Of a stretch of 64,000 nucleotides of DNA, positions 9,402 to 17,503 are shown piece after piece. The DNA comes from Micromonospora alfalfae (GTDB taxonomy: Bacteria > Actinomycetota > Actinomycetes > Mycobacteriales > Micromonosporaceae). The position numbers and the translations under genes were made by a program. The stretch lies in NCBI RefSeq assembly GCF_022230925.1, contig NZ_JAKKFH010000034.1, positions 186,001 through 250,000 on the forward strand, given 5' to 3'. The notes beneath the pieces are model-generated. The model was given only the letters and a program-made list of their open reading frames with translations, searched no databases and was not told the DNA's origin. How positions within the stretch are numbered: position 1 is the stretch's first letter; each line of letters opens with the position of its first letter.

Positions 9402-10523
9402 TCAGTCTCGTGTGGACAGACGAACCAACTCGCCGATGCCGAGCCCCTTGTTAGCGATGTAGAAGCTGCCGTCGGAGGCGATGGCGAACGACATCGGGGA
9501 GTCCAGGCCGGTGCTCGCCAGCTCCCGGTGGCTACCGTCGCGCTCCACCCGGATCAACGCACCCGTGGAATCCCCGGAGCTGAGCCCGTTCTTCGCGATC
9601 TCCAGCACGACCAGTCGACCCCGCTTGTCGAAGGCGATGTCGATGATGTTGGTGAAGCCGGTCGCGAAGATCGTCGGCTCCTGCCCGGGCACCAGCCGCC
9701 ACACCCGGGCGCCGCCGTTCGGGAAGGGGTGCCCGGTCAGCTGCCCGATGTAGAGTGCGCCGTCCGGCCCGCGGGTGATGGTGACCGGCACGAACTGGAT
9801 CGGCGTCGTCGAGCCGGGCGGCAGACCCCACTCCGGCGGTGCCGGAACCTGCTCCTGCGGCCAGACGTGTTCGGCAGTGACCACGCCACGACGGTCGATC
9901 CGGAGCACGTCGTTGGCGGCCGCGTCGAGCGCGTAGACGTCACGCCCGTCGGCGACCACGGCGTACGGCTGGCTCTCCGGAATCACCCCGTCGGGGTTGT
10001 TCTGCCCCTCGAATGCGGAGAGGTCGCCGACGACAGACCAGCGGCGCTTCCCCTCGACCCGGAGGATGGTTCCCATCGTGGCCCCGGCCGCACCGAGCAG
10101 GTCGCGCGAGACCGGGTCGGTGCTGTAGCCCATCGCCACCAGGAGCTTGCCCTGCCGGTCGAAGGCGAGGTCGTGGGCGCCGTAGACGGAGAAGCCGGCG
10201 CCGGTGCTCCGCAGCGACGGCAGACCCGTCACGACTCGCTTCTGCCAGCCGTGACGGACCGCCGTGATCGCACCGGTCGAGCCGTAGCAGAGGTTGGTGC
10301 CGAACGTGCCGGGGATGCACACGTCGTCGCCGCCGAGCCCGGCCTCGGCGACGTAGACGATGCCGGCCCGGTCGATGGCGACACCGCGAGGGTTGTCGAG
10401 GTTGCGGGCGACAACGGTCAGTCGCCCAGTGGTCGAGGTGGCCGCAGTGGCGGGCGCGGCAATGCCGGCCACCAGTACCAGCGGCACAGCCAGCGACAAC
10501 GTTCGTCGCATCGCGTCGAGCAT
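9402..10523 (-). CDS. Secreted beta-propeller protein, ScyD/ScyE family
   Basis: 373 residues. A Sec signal peptide (MRRTLSLAVPLVLVAGIAAP, cleavage near ATAA) is followed by repeated NHL/SMP-30-like blades: NPRGVAIDRAGIVYVAEAG, GAHDLAFDRQGKLLVAMG, TRGPDGALYIGQLTGHPFPN and DIAFDKRGRLVVLEI. This matches the ScyD/ScyE family, named for genes of the cyanobacterial scytonemin cluster. The actinobacterial members are uncharacterised and thought to be extracytoplasmic. ATG 10523 follows GAGGAGAACCC. It may act outside the cell on, or together with, the pigment-like polyketide and the oxidases, but that is only suggested by location. Confidence 0.85.
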   Translation of the reverse strand: MLDAMRRTLSLAVPLVLVAGIAAPATAATSTTGRLTVVARNLDNPRGVAIDRAGIVYVAEAGLGGDDVCIPGTFGTNLCYGSTGAITAVRHGWQKRVVTGLPSLRSTGAGFSVYGAHDLAFDRQGKLLVAMGYSTDPVSRDLLGAAGATMGTILRVEGKRRWSVVGDLSAFEGQNNPDGVIPESQPYAVVADGRDVYALDAAANDVLRIDRRGVVTAEHVWPQEQVPAPPEWGLPPGSTTPIQFVPVTITRGPDGALYIGQLTGHPFPNGGARVWRLVPGQEPTIFATGFTNIIDIAFDKRGRLVVLEIAKNGLSSGDSTGALIRVERDGSHRELASTGLDSPMSFAIASDGSFYIANKGLGIGELVRLSTRD

Positions 10524-10611
10524 GGGTTCTCCTCAGCAAGCGGGGTTCGGATGCGAACGACGCTGCCGGCGTTGCCTCGAGGCCCGGTGGAGGAAGGCTC
10601 GACAGGTCCCC

Positions 10612-12687
10612 CTACTCCGGCTGGTTGGGAGTGCCGCGCCCCAGCTCATAGGGGGATGTCACGCCCTCGTAGGCGAGGTGCATCACCATGCCGTTGGCCG
10701 CGTGGTCGAGGTTGTGACAGTGGTCCATCCAGAGCCCCGGATTATCCGCCTTGAAGCCGATTTCGTAGATCTCACCGGGGATCACGTCGAGGCTGTCGAT
10801 CCACCACGGTGACCCGGTCGCGCGGACCCCGTTGCGGGACAGCACCAACGCGTGATGGCCGTGCAGATGCATCGGGTGGTTCTGGTGGCTGCGGTTGACG
10901 ATCCGCACCTTGACCACGTCGTCCATCCGAACCATGAGCGTCGGCGTATGGGGGAAGCTGTGCCCGTTGATGATCGGCACCAGGTGGAGCCCCCCGTTGT
11001 AGAAGGACAGCCGGTCGTCGAGAAGCTGGGTGAACGAGCGGTCGTACGACGAGCCGGCGTCGAAGGGCCGGGATCCGCCCGAGCCGTACGAGAGCGGGTC
11101 GAAGTGGTCACCGTCGTCGACGATCTTCGGCGTCGAGGCGTCACCCGGTGGCGCCAGGACCAGCCCGCCGTCGCGGTTGGCGAGGTCGGTCAGGCGCACC
11201 GGGCCTGCCGGCATCGTGAACGTCACGTCGTAGCGTCCACCGGTCGCCAACCCGAACCGCGGATCGGTCAGCGGGGTCGGACCGTTGACGTCGACCCCGT
11301 CGATCGCCGCCACCCGCACCGGCGTGCCGTTGACAGTCAGGGCCCGCGGACGACTGTCGCCTGCCGGGTTGTTGTCGGTGTTGATCAGACGCAGCCGCAC
11401 CGGCGTGCCCGGGGCGACCTCCTGGCGTTGCAGTGTGTCACTCGTGCCGAACGAGACGATGTTGTCGTCAGGCGTACGCCACTCGTGGGCCTGCACGACG
11501 AAGTCCCGCTCGCCGGGTGGCGGGCCGTCGCGCGGCTCGACGATCAGCGCGCCGAACAGACCCCGCCGGATCGCCTCGAGCGGGTTCTGGTGGGTGTGGT
11601 ACCAGAAGGTGCCGACCTGCTCGGCGATGAACCGGTAGGTGAAGCTGCCGCCCGGCTCCACCGCGTTCTGCGTCGCGCCGGCCACGCCGTCCTCACCGTT
11701 GGGAACGTCGAGGCCGTGCCAGTGGATTGTCACGTTCTCGTCGGGAATCTCGTTGTGCAGTGTCACCTCGACGAGGTCTCCCTCACGGACCCGCAGCTCC
11801 GGCCCGGGCGACTGACCGTTGTACGTCAGCGCCTTGATCTCGGCGCCCGACGACAGCCGTACCGTTGCGTTCTTCGCGGTCAGCGTGAAGGCCTTGTTGG
11901 GCTTGCCGGTCCGCGGTCCGCGCAGGTCGTCGACGGAGACCCCGCCGTGGCCGCCGTGACCGAACGAGGGGCCGCCGCCGTAGTCGACGTTGTCGTGGGA
12001 CGTCATGGTCATGCGGTCGGGCAGCCTGCTGCTCCGGGCCACGTAGGTGATGCCGGCGGCGACGACCAGCACCACGACGGCGGCCTGAGCGGTGGCGCGC
12101 AGGGCGCTGGCACGCCGGCCACGGCGTGCGAAGTCGGTCGCGGTGACGGCCCGCAGGCGACGCCCCTGCCAGAACCACAGCACCAGCACCGACAGCAGGA
12201 TCGGCGCGGCGTGGGTCGCGATGTCGTCGAGGTAGGACGGAACCGGACGGGACACGTACGCGAAGTAGACGCCAACCACAGTCGCCACCGCCGTCACCTG
12301 GACCGGCACGACGAATCGGGGATCGGCGGCGGCGGAGCGCGTCTCGACGTCGACCGGCGCGTCGGCTCTGTTGGCCAGGGCGCGCAGGCCCGGCACCGTC
12401 CAGATGACGACGGCCAGCATCGGCAGCAGCAGAAGCGGCATCTGCACGATCACGCGGTTGTCGGCGAAGATCCAGTCGACGGCGAGCATCAGCCCGATCG
12501 CGACGCACTTGATGACAAGCACCACCAGCGCGGCCACGAGCAGACGTAGCAACCGACGGGCGCTCTTGCGCAGCGCCTCGGGCGTCGGCCGCCAGGCCAG
12601 CCGCGTGGCGAGGATCGCCGCGGACAGCCAGATCAGGAACAGGACCCCGGCCAGGATCCCATCGGCGTTCTCTCCGACCTCAAACAT
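10612..12687 (-). CDS. Membrane-anchored multicopper oxidase
   Basis: 691 residues. The N-terminal 200 or so residues hold several hydrophobic helices (GILAGVLFLIWLSAAILATR, PLLLLPMLAVVIWTVPG, AQAAVVVLVVAAGITYVA). Three cupredoxin domains then carry all four copper-binding motifs: HWHGLDV, FWYHTHQNP, HPMHLHGHHA and DHCHNLDHAANGMVMHL with a Met axial ligand candidate. It would oxidise phenols or metal ions on the outer face of the membrane. Start ATG 12687 was chosen over an upstream ATG (12783) because the extra 32 residues are Arg/Cys-rich and unconserved in character. It lies downstream of a two-component system (12793-14567) and could be controlled by it. Confidence 0.9.
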   Translation of the reverse strand: MFEVGENADGILAGVLFLIWLSAAILATRLAWRPTPEALRKSARRLLRLLVAALVVLVIKCVAIGLMLAVDWIFADNRVIVQMPLLLLPMLAVVIWTVPGLRALANRADAPVDVETRSAAADPRFVVPVQVTAVATVVGVYFAYVSRPVPSYLDDIATHAAPILLSVLVLWFWQGRRLRAVTATDFARRGRRASALRATAQAAVVVLVVAAGITYVARSSRLPDRMTMTSHDNVDYGGGPSFGHGGHGGVSVDDLRGPRTGKPNKAFTLTAKNATVRLSSGAEIKALTYNGQSPGPELRVREGDLVEVTLHNEIPDENVTIHWHGLDVPNGEDGVAGATQNAVEPGGSFTYRFIAEQVGTFWYHTHQNPLEAIRRGLFGALIVEPRDGPPPGERDFVVQAHEWRTPDDNIVSFGTSDTLQRQEVAPGTPVRLRLINTDNNPAGDSRPRALTVNGTPVRVAAIDGVDVNGPTPLTDPRFGLATGGRYDVTFTMPAGPVRLTDLANRDGGLVLAPPGDASTPKIVDDGDHFDPLSYGSGGSRPFDAGSSYDRSFTQLLDDRLSFYNGGLHLVPIINGHSFPHTPTLMVRMDDVVKVRIVNRSHQNHPMHLHGHHALVLSRNGVRATGSPWWIDSLDVIPGEIYEIGFKADNPGLWMDHCHNLDHAANGMVMHLAYEGVTSPYELGRGTPNQPE

Positions 12688-12792
12688 GACGCCAACATAC
12701 GAAGGATGCGCACCGCACGGCATCCGTTGAGGAACGGCCGGCACGTACGGCGATCGCCGTAGCCGACACCGCCTGCGAAACAAGGGCCGTAG

Positions 12793-13452
12793 TCAGTTGC
12801 CGGGCGCGACGAGCCCCGTCTGGTAGGCGAGGACGACGAGTTGCGCACGGTCGCGGACGCGGAGCTTGACCATGGCTCGGTGGACGTGGGTACGGGCCGT
12901 GGCCGGGCTCATCGACAGCCGGCGCCCGATCTCCTCGTTGGTCAGCCCGCTGGCCACCAGGCTCATCACCTCGCGCTCGCGGTCGGTCAACACCGCCAGC
13001 CGGCCGCCGTCGACAGGCGTCGGCGCGACCTTGCTGACGAACGCGCTCACCAGCCGGCTCGTCACCCGAGGCGAGATCAACATGTCCCCGCCGGCAACCA
13101 CCCGCACCGCCTGGCGCAGTTCGTCGGGCTCGATGTCCTTGAGCAGGAACCCGCTCGCGCCGGCGCGCAGCGCCTCGAAGACGTACTCGTCGAGCTCGAA
13201 GGTGGTCAGGACGATGACCCGCACGGCCGGGAACCGCTCGACGATCGCGGCAGTGGCCCGCACGCCGTCGAGCACCGGCATTCGCACGTCCATCAGCACG
13301 ATGTCCGGCCGGGTCGCGGCGACCATCTCGACGGCCTGGGCGCCGTTGGACGCCTCACCGACCACCTCCAGGTCGTCGCTGTGGTCGAGCAGGCCCCGGA
13401 AGCCGGCCCGCACGAGTGTCTGGTCGTCTGCCAGCACCATCCGGATCGTCAC
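12793..13452 (-). CDS. NarL/LuxR-type response regulator
   Basis: 219 residues. The receiver has VLADDQTLVRAGFRGLL, Asp in DIVLMDVRMPVLDGV and Lys in GFLLKDIEPDEL. The LuxR HTH reads LTDREREVMSLVASGLTNEE followed by IGRRLSMSPATARTHVHR. The start overlaps the kinase stop at 13449-13452, so kinase and regulator form a coupled pair. It belongs to the DesR/LiaR-like branch common in actinomycetes. Its target is unknown. The multicopper oxidase gene just downstream, 105 bases away on the same strand, is a candidate. Confidence 0.94.
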   Translation of the reverse strand: MTIRMVLADDQTLVRAGFRGLLDHSDDLEVVGEASNGAQAVEMVAATRPDIVLMDVRMPVLDGVRATAAIVERFPAVRVIVLTTFELDEYVFEALRAGASGFLLKDIEPDELRQAVRVVAGGDMLISPRVTSRLVSAFVSKVAPTPVDGGRLAVLTDREREVMSLVASGLTNEEIGRRLSMSPATARTHVHRAMVKLRVRDRAQLVVLAYQTGLVAPGN

Positions 13453-14567
13453 GCTGTCTCCTCCACCTCGACCGGCAGCCGCGCGGCCACTCGGAACCCC
13501 CCACCCTGCGGTCGGGGCCCGGCCTCGAGCGACCCGCCAGCGGCGGTGGCCCGTTCCCGCATGCCGGCCACCCCGTGCCCCCGCCGGCTCGCCCCGGACC
13601 CGACCCCGTCGTCGACGATCTCCACGGTGACGGCGTCACCCGCGTAGGCGATGGTGACGTCGACTGTCGTCGCTTCGGCGTGTTTGACCGTGTTGGTGAT
13701 CGACTCCTGCACGATCCGGTAGACCGAGAGCGCCACCTCCGGCGGGATCGGGCGCGGGGTGCCGGCGATCCCCGACCGCACCTTCACGCCGGCCTGTTCC
13801 GCGACAGCGAAGACCCGGGCCAGATCGGGCACCTCCCCGGCGTCGCGGAGCATGCCGATCGCCGAGCGGACCTCGTGCATGGCGTCACGGGCCGCGCCCC
13901 GGATGCTCCGCAGCGCGGCCCGCGCCTCCGCCGGCTTGCTGTCGAAGATGTCGTCGGCGAGGCTCGCCTGCACACTGATCGCGGCGATCGTGTGACCGAG
14001 GACGTCGTGGACCTCGCGGGCGATGCGGAGCCGCTCCTGGGCGACCTCGTGTTGACGCTCCTGGCGCATCACGGCGAGACGCTGCTGTGCCTCGGCCAGC
14101 CGGTCCCGGCGGGTGCGGATCGTCTCGGCGAGCAGCACCACTGCCGCGAGCAGCGAGCCCTCTTCGAGGGTGGCCGAGAGGGCGGGGAAGAAACCCTCGC
14201 CGAGCAGCGTGTACCGCATGATCAGCTCAAGGACGACGAAGAACCCGGCGACGACGAGCGCCCAGGTGAACCGGCCGGCGGCCGCGACGGAGAAGAGGGC
14301 GGCGGCCAGCGGGAGGGCGGGCGGGATGCCCGGGTACTCGAGCGCGTAGTAGATCATCAGCGCGGCGACCGAGCCGACGAGCACCAGCAGCGGCCAGCGG
14401 CGCCGGAAGACCAGCAGCAGCCCGATCACCGCGCCGATCGCGTAGGCGCGCGCGTCCGGCGGCCGGGCGCCGGGCTCGTCGGCGACCCGGATCGCCACCG
14501 CCACGACGGCCGCGACGACGACCGCGATGACGGCGTCGATCGCGACTCGTCTGATGGCCGGGTTCAT
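13449..14567 (-). CDS. Two-component sensor histidine kinase (HisKA_3 type)
   Basis: 372 residues. The N-terminal half contains about five membrane helices (VAIDAVIAVVVAAVVAVAIR, YAIGAVIGLLLVF, WPLLVLVGSVAALMIYYALE, ALVVAGFFVVLELIM). A HisKA_3 dimerisation domain follows with the phospho-accepting His in ERLRIAREVHDVLGHTIAAI. The HATPase ends in the N box ESITNTVKHA and G box VEIVDDGVGSG. ATG 14567 was taken rather than an upstream GTG-like extension, because translation from 14636 would read through the inverted repeat at 14606-14643. It is the partner of the regulator immediately downstream. Confidence 0.93.
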   Translation of the reverse strand: MNPAIRRVAIDAVIAVVVAAVVAVAIRVADEPGARPPDARAYAIGAVIGLLLVFRRRWPLLVLVGSVAALMIYYALEYPGIPPALPLAAALFSVAAAGRFTWALVVAGFFVVLELIMRYTLLGEGFFPALSATLEEGSLLAAVVLLAETIRTRRDRLAEAQQRLAVMRQERQHEVAQERLRIAREVHDVLGHTIAAISVQASLADDIFDSKPAEARAALRSIRGAARDAMHEVRSAIGMLRDAGEVPDLARVFAVAEQAGVKVRSGIAGTPRPIPPEVALSVYRIVQESITNTVKHAEATTVDVTIAYAGDAVTVEIVDDGVGSGASRRGHGVAGMRERATAAGGSLEAGPRPQGGGFRVAARLPVEVEETA

Positions 14568-14605
14568 GTCCGCAACGGTACGACGCGCGCACGGTCCGTT
14601 AGCGA

Positions 14606-14643
14606 GGGCCCCTTCCCAACCGGAAACCGTCAGCAAGGGGCCC
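14606..14643. repeat. GGGGCCC-type inverted repeat between kinase and methyltransferase genes
   Basis: Arms GGGCCCCTT (14606-14614) and AAGGGGCCC (14635-14643) are perfect and spaced 20 bases apart, just after the stop of the leftward methyltransferase gene. It could act as that gene's terminator. Elements with AAGGGGCCC cores surrounded by GTTAG are, to my recollection, recurrent intergenic repeats in Micromonospora, so a dispersed repeat is the other reading. Confidence 0.5.
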
Positions 14644-14649
14644 GTCGGC

Positions 14650-15675
14650 TCAGCCGCGACGGAGCGAGAGCAGTGTCTGCCCGGTGGGGATCACCGTGCT
14701 GCCGTCCACCTGGAGCCCGGCCTTCTCGCCCAGTTCGGCGTACTCGCGCCAGGTCCTCGCCTTGCCCGCCATGAGCGAGAGCAGGCGCAGGTCCATCTGG
14801 GTGATGAACATCAGCCGGGCCGGATCGTCGGGGAAGTTGTCGTTCTCGTCCTTCACGAGGATCTGCACGATCAGCACCTTCCCGGTGGTGCCGATCGCGT
14901 CCGCCGCCCGCTGGAGGATCTTCTCGGCGGCGCTGTCGTTCCAGTCGTGCAGAACGTTCGACAGGATGTAGACGTCGGCGCCGGCCGGGAGCGGGTCGAA
15001 GATGCTCCCGCTGACCACCTCGGCGCGGTCGGCGATGCCCGCCGCCTCGAACCGGGCCCGCCCCTGCTCGACGACGCCCGCCAGGTCGACCACTGTGCCG
15101 CGCAGGTGCGGCTGGGCCTTGAGGATCTCGGTGAGCAGGGCGCCGGTGCCGCCGCCGACGTCGATGACGTGGTTGACGGTGCTCCAGTCGTAGCCCTGGA
15201 CGACCTGGTCGAAGTAGCTCGCGTGGGTGGCCATCAGCGCGCCGAACGACGTGGCCCGGTCGGGGTTGGTGGCCAGGTCGTCCCAGAACTCGATGCCGTA
15301 ACGCACGGGGTACGCCGCGTCGCCGGTGCGGATCGAGTGGGTCAGCGAGCTGAACGTGCCCTCGATCCGGCCGGCCATCGAGTCGACGTCGAGCCAGGGA
15401 CGTTGGGCGGCGGGGTGGTCGGTCTTGAGGAACTCGGCGGCTTCCGTCAGGGCGTACACCCGCGGCTCGGTTTCCGTGAAGACGCCGCGGACCGAGAGGT
15501 AGCGCAGCAGCCGGTGCAGCGCGTCGGGATTGGCCTTCGTCGCCGCGGCGAGCTCGTCGAGCGTGGTGGTGCCCGCGGCGATCAGGTCGGCGAGGCCGAG
15601 CGTTGCCGCGGCCCGCACTGCCCACGGCGTGATCGTGTCGGTCAGCGAGTAGAGATTGACCCGATTTTCCGTCAT
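14650..15675 (-). CDS. O-methyltransferase (small-molecule, family 2)
   Basis: 341 residues, full length. The N-terminal dimerisation helix bundle and winged helix include AVRAAATLGLADLIAAG and LHRLLRYLSVRGVFTE. The SAM loop reads HVIDVGGGTGALLTEILKA, with GTVVDLAGVVEQGR as the acidic strand and YILSNVLHDWNDSAAEKIL around the catalytic His. It is the third O-methyltransferase of the cluster. ATG 15675 was chosen because the methyltransferase fold begins there. The longer frame to 15843 overlaps the opposite gene and is shadow. It is divergent from the aminotransferase gene, with the two starts 127 bases apart. Confidence 0.93.
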   Translation of the reverse strand: MTENRVNLYSLTDTITPWAVRAAATLGLADLIAAGTTTLDELAAATKANPDALHRLLRYLSVRGVFTETEPRVYALTEAAEFLKTDHPAAQRPWLDVDSMAGRIEGTFSSLTHSIRTGDAAYPVRYGIEFWDDLATNPDRATSFGALMATHASYFDQVVQGYDWSTVNHVIDVGGGTGALLTEILKAQPHLRGTVVDLAGVVEQGRARFEAAGIADRAEVVSGSIFDPLPAGADVYILSNVLHDWNDSAAEKILQRAADAIGTTGKVLIVQILVKDENDNFPDDPARLMFITQMDLRLLSLMAGKARTWREYAELGEKAGLQVDGSTVIPTGQTLLSLRRG

Positions 15676-15802
15676 GGCGGCGAGCTTCGACGACGGCGCT
15701 CGAGACCGGCTCGAAGCCGCGTCGATCGACCGGTTCTCCAGCCGGGTTCGAGTGGGCGGGCGCAGGCTGCGCCTGTCACGGCCGCCATGCGAAGGGGACA
15801 CG

Positions 15803-17341
15803 ATGGGCGCCAGCCACCAGGAGCGCGGAGCGATCGAGGTCATTCAGGACCTCATGCAGCAGAAGTGGGTCTACGAGCTGTTCGGCGAGATCGGCGCGCG
15901 CCAGGGTGCCTCGGCCGCGCACGTCGAGCAACTGAGGGCGGTCGACGCCGCCGCGCACGTGTTCTGGCCGTTCCAGGCACCACCGTTTCCGGTGATCGCG
16001 GCCACCGCCAGCGGATCGACGTTGACCGACATCGACGGCAACGACTACCTCGACTGCCACATGGGATACGGCGCTCAGGCGCTGCACGGGCACAACCCGG
16101 CGCCGGTGGTCGACTTCGTCCGCGAGCACCTCGGCAAGGGCACCGGCAACGGCTACACCAACGCGTTGGAGCTGGAGCTGGCGACGCTGCTGCGGGAGAT
16201 CGTCCCGCACAACGAGAAGTTCGCCTTCCAACACTCGGGCACGGGCGCCACCCAGTCGGCGATCCGGCTCTGCCGTGCCCACACCGGGCGGCGGATGGTC
16301 GCCAAGTTCGAGGGCACCCTGCACGGGTCCCACGACCTGGCCGTCCACAACACGGCGCCCTGGTACCACGGGCATCCCGCGGTGCCGTTCCCGGAGATCG
16401 GCAAGGACGGCATTCCGCTGGTCTCGGCGTTCGCCGGCGTCACCCCGGCCGAGCCGCGCGACCTGCTGATCCTGCCCAACGACACAACGCTCGCCGTCGA
16501 GTTGATCGAACGCCACGCGGGTGAGTTGGCCTGCATCCTGGCCGAGCCGGCCGCCTCGTCGTTCCCGTTCGAGGAGACGACGATCCCGATGATCCGCGAG
16601 GTGGCGGTGGCCGCCCGGCGGCTCGGGGTGCCGTTCATCCTCGACGAGGTGCTGACGGGCTTCCGTTCGGGGCTCGGCGGCGCCGCGCAGAAGTTCGACA
16701 TCCCGACCGACCTGGTCACCTACGGCAAGGTGATCAGCGGGCTCGGGCTGCCGCTGTCGGCGATCGGCGGTCGGGCCGACATCCTCGACATCTCGCAGAC
16801 CAGTGGGCAGTCCTGGACGGACTTCGGCCAGAAGACCGGCCTGCAGGGCAGCCACACCGGCAACTACCTGTCGGTGGCGGCGTCGCTGGCCACGCTCCAA
16901 CTGCTCCGCGACAAGGGGCCCGCCTACTACACCGACCTGCGGGCCAAGGTCGACCGGGTCCAGGCGCGGCTGGCCGCGTTCCGGGCGGCCGAGGGGATCC
17001 CGCTGCGGATGGTGGGGTTCGGCGACTACATCGGGTGCTTCCAGTTCCTTCCGGAAGACTCCTACACCGACTACCGGGTCTACTCGCGGGCGCTCAACCC
17101 GGCGACGTTCATCCTCACGCTGCTGCTGCGCAAGCGCGGCATCTACACGCTCGGGATGCCGATGTTCTTCGCCGGCGGCGCTCACAGCGACGCCGACGTC
17201 GACCGGCTGACCGACGCCGTGCTGGAGAGCACGCTGGAGCTTCGCGCCAACGACTTCCCCTTCGACCTGGCGTGGCCGGCGACATCCGCGTGGGGCGCCG
17301 GTTCCTCCGAGTGGGGTTCGGGTTCCTCCGACTGGTCGTAG
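15803..17341 (+). CDS. Class-III PLP aminotransferase (glutamate-1-semialdehyde aminomutase-like)
   Basis: 512 residues of the class-III aminotransferase fold. Visible signatures are DIDGNDYLDCHMGYGAQALH, the PLP phosphate-binding region FQHSGTGATQSAIRLCRAHT, the Asp that contacts the pyridine ring in VPFILDEVLTGFRSG and the Schiff-base lysine in LVTYGKVISGLGLPLSAIGG. The closest family pattern is glutamate-1-semialdehyde 2,1-aminomutase-like, but a type II PKS setting suggests a pathway transaminase. The last 22 residues are an unusual tail in which WG(A/S)GSS(E/D) is repeated, coded by a 21-base tandem repeat. GAAGGGG precedes ATG 15803. Substrate unknown. Confidence 0.9.
   Translation: MGASHQERGAIEVIQDLMQQKWVYELFGEIGARQGASAAHVEQLRAVDAAAHVFWPFQAPPFPVIAATASGSTLTDIDGNDYLDCHMGYGAQALHGHNPAPVVDFVREHLGKGTGNGYTNALELELATLLREIVPHNEKFAFQHSGTGATQSAIRLCRAHTGRRMVAKFEGTLHGSHDLAVHNTAPWYHGHPAVPFPEIGKDGIPLVSAFAGVTPAEPRDLLILPNDTTLAVELIERHAGELACILAEPAASSFPFEETTIPMIREVAVAARRLGVPFILDEVLTGFRSGLGGAAQKFDIPTDLVTYGKVISGLGLPLSAIGGRADILDISQTSGQSWTDFGQKTGLQGSHTGNYLSVAASLATLQLLRDKGPAYYTDLRAKVDRVQARLAAFRAAEGIPLRMVGFGDYIGCFQFLPEDSYTDYRVYSRALNPATFILTLLLRKRGIYTLGMPMFFAGGAHSDADVDRLTDAVLESTLELRANDFPFDLAWPATSAWGAGSSEWGSGSSDWS
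17291..17332 (+). repeat. 21-base tandem repeat coding the Trp/Ser/Gly tail
   Basis: Two in-frame 21-base units (17291-17311 and 17312-17332) that share TGGGG at the start and GGTTCCTCCGA near the end. They encode WGAGSSE and WGSGSSD, followed by a third Trp. Confidence 0.8.
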
Positions 17342-17357
17342 CCACCTCTGCGTCACC

Positions 17358-17386
17358 GGGCCCGGGTCAGCTGCTGACCCGGGCCC
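17358..17386 (+). terminator. Hairpin terminator after the aminotransferase gene
   Basis: Perfect 13-base arms GGGCCCGGGTCAG (17358-17370) and CTGACCCGGGCCC (17374-17386) with a 3-base loop, 16 bases after the stop codon. It isolates the following exporter gene from upstream transcription. Confidence 0.85.
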
Positions 17387-17425
17387 TCCTCATGTGCCGT
17401 ACAGGTCATACGCAAATAGCCGTAC

Positions 17426-17454
17426 TTGACTAATCGTACGCGGCGGCGTGTAGT
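17426..17454 (+). promoter_or_regulatory. Promoter of the MFS exporter with overlapping operator candidate
   Basis: TTGACT (17426-17431), a 17-base spacer and TGTAGT (17449-17454) form a good housekeeping-type promoter. An inverted repeat CGTAC (17421-17425) / GTACG (17436-17440) flanks and overlaps the -35 box. It contains GACTAAT (17428-17434), which recurs in front of the neighbouring PadR gene. The sequence therefore fits a promoter repressed by that PadR protein. Confidence 0.6.
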
Positions 17455-17503
17455 CGGAGGGTGGGTCCGCTGTCGACCCCCGTCCGACTTCAGGAGGAAC
17501 GCG

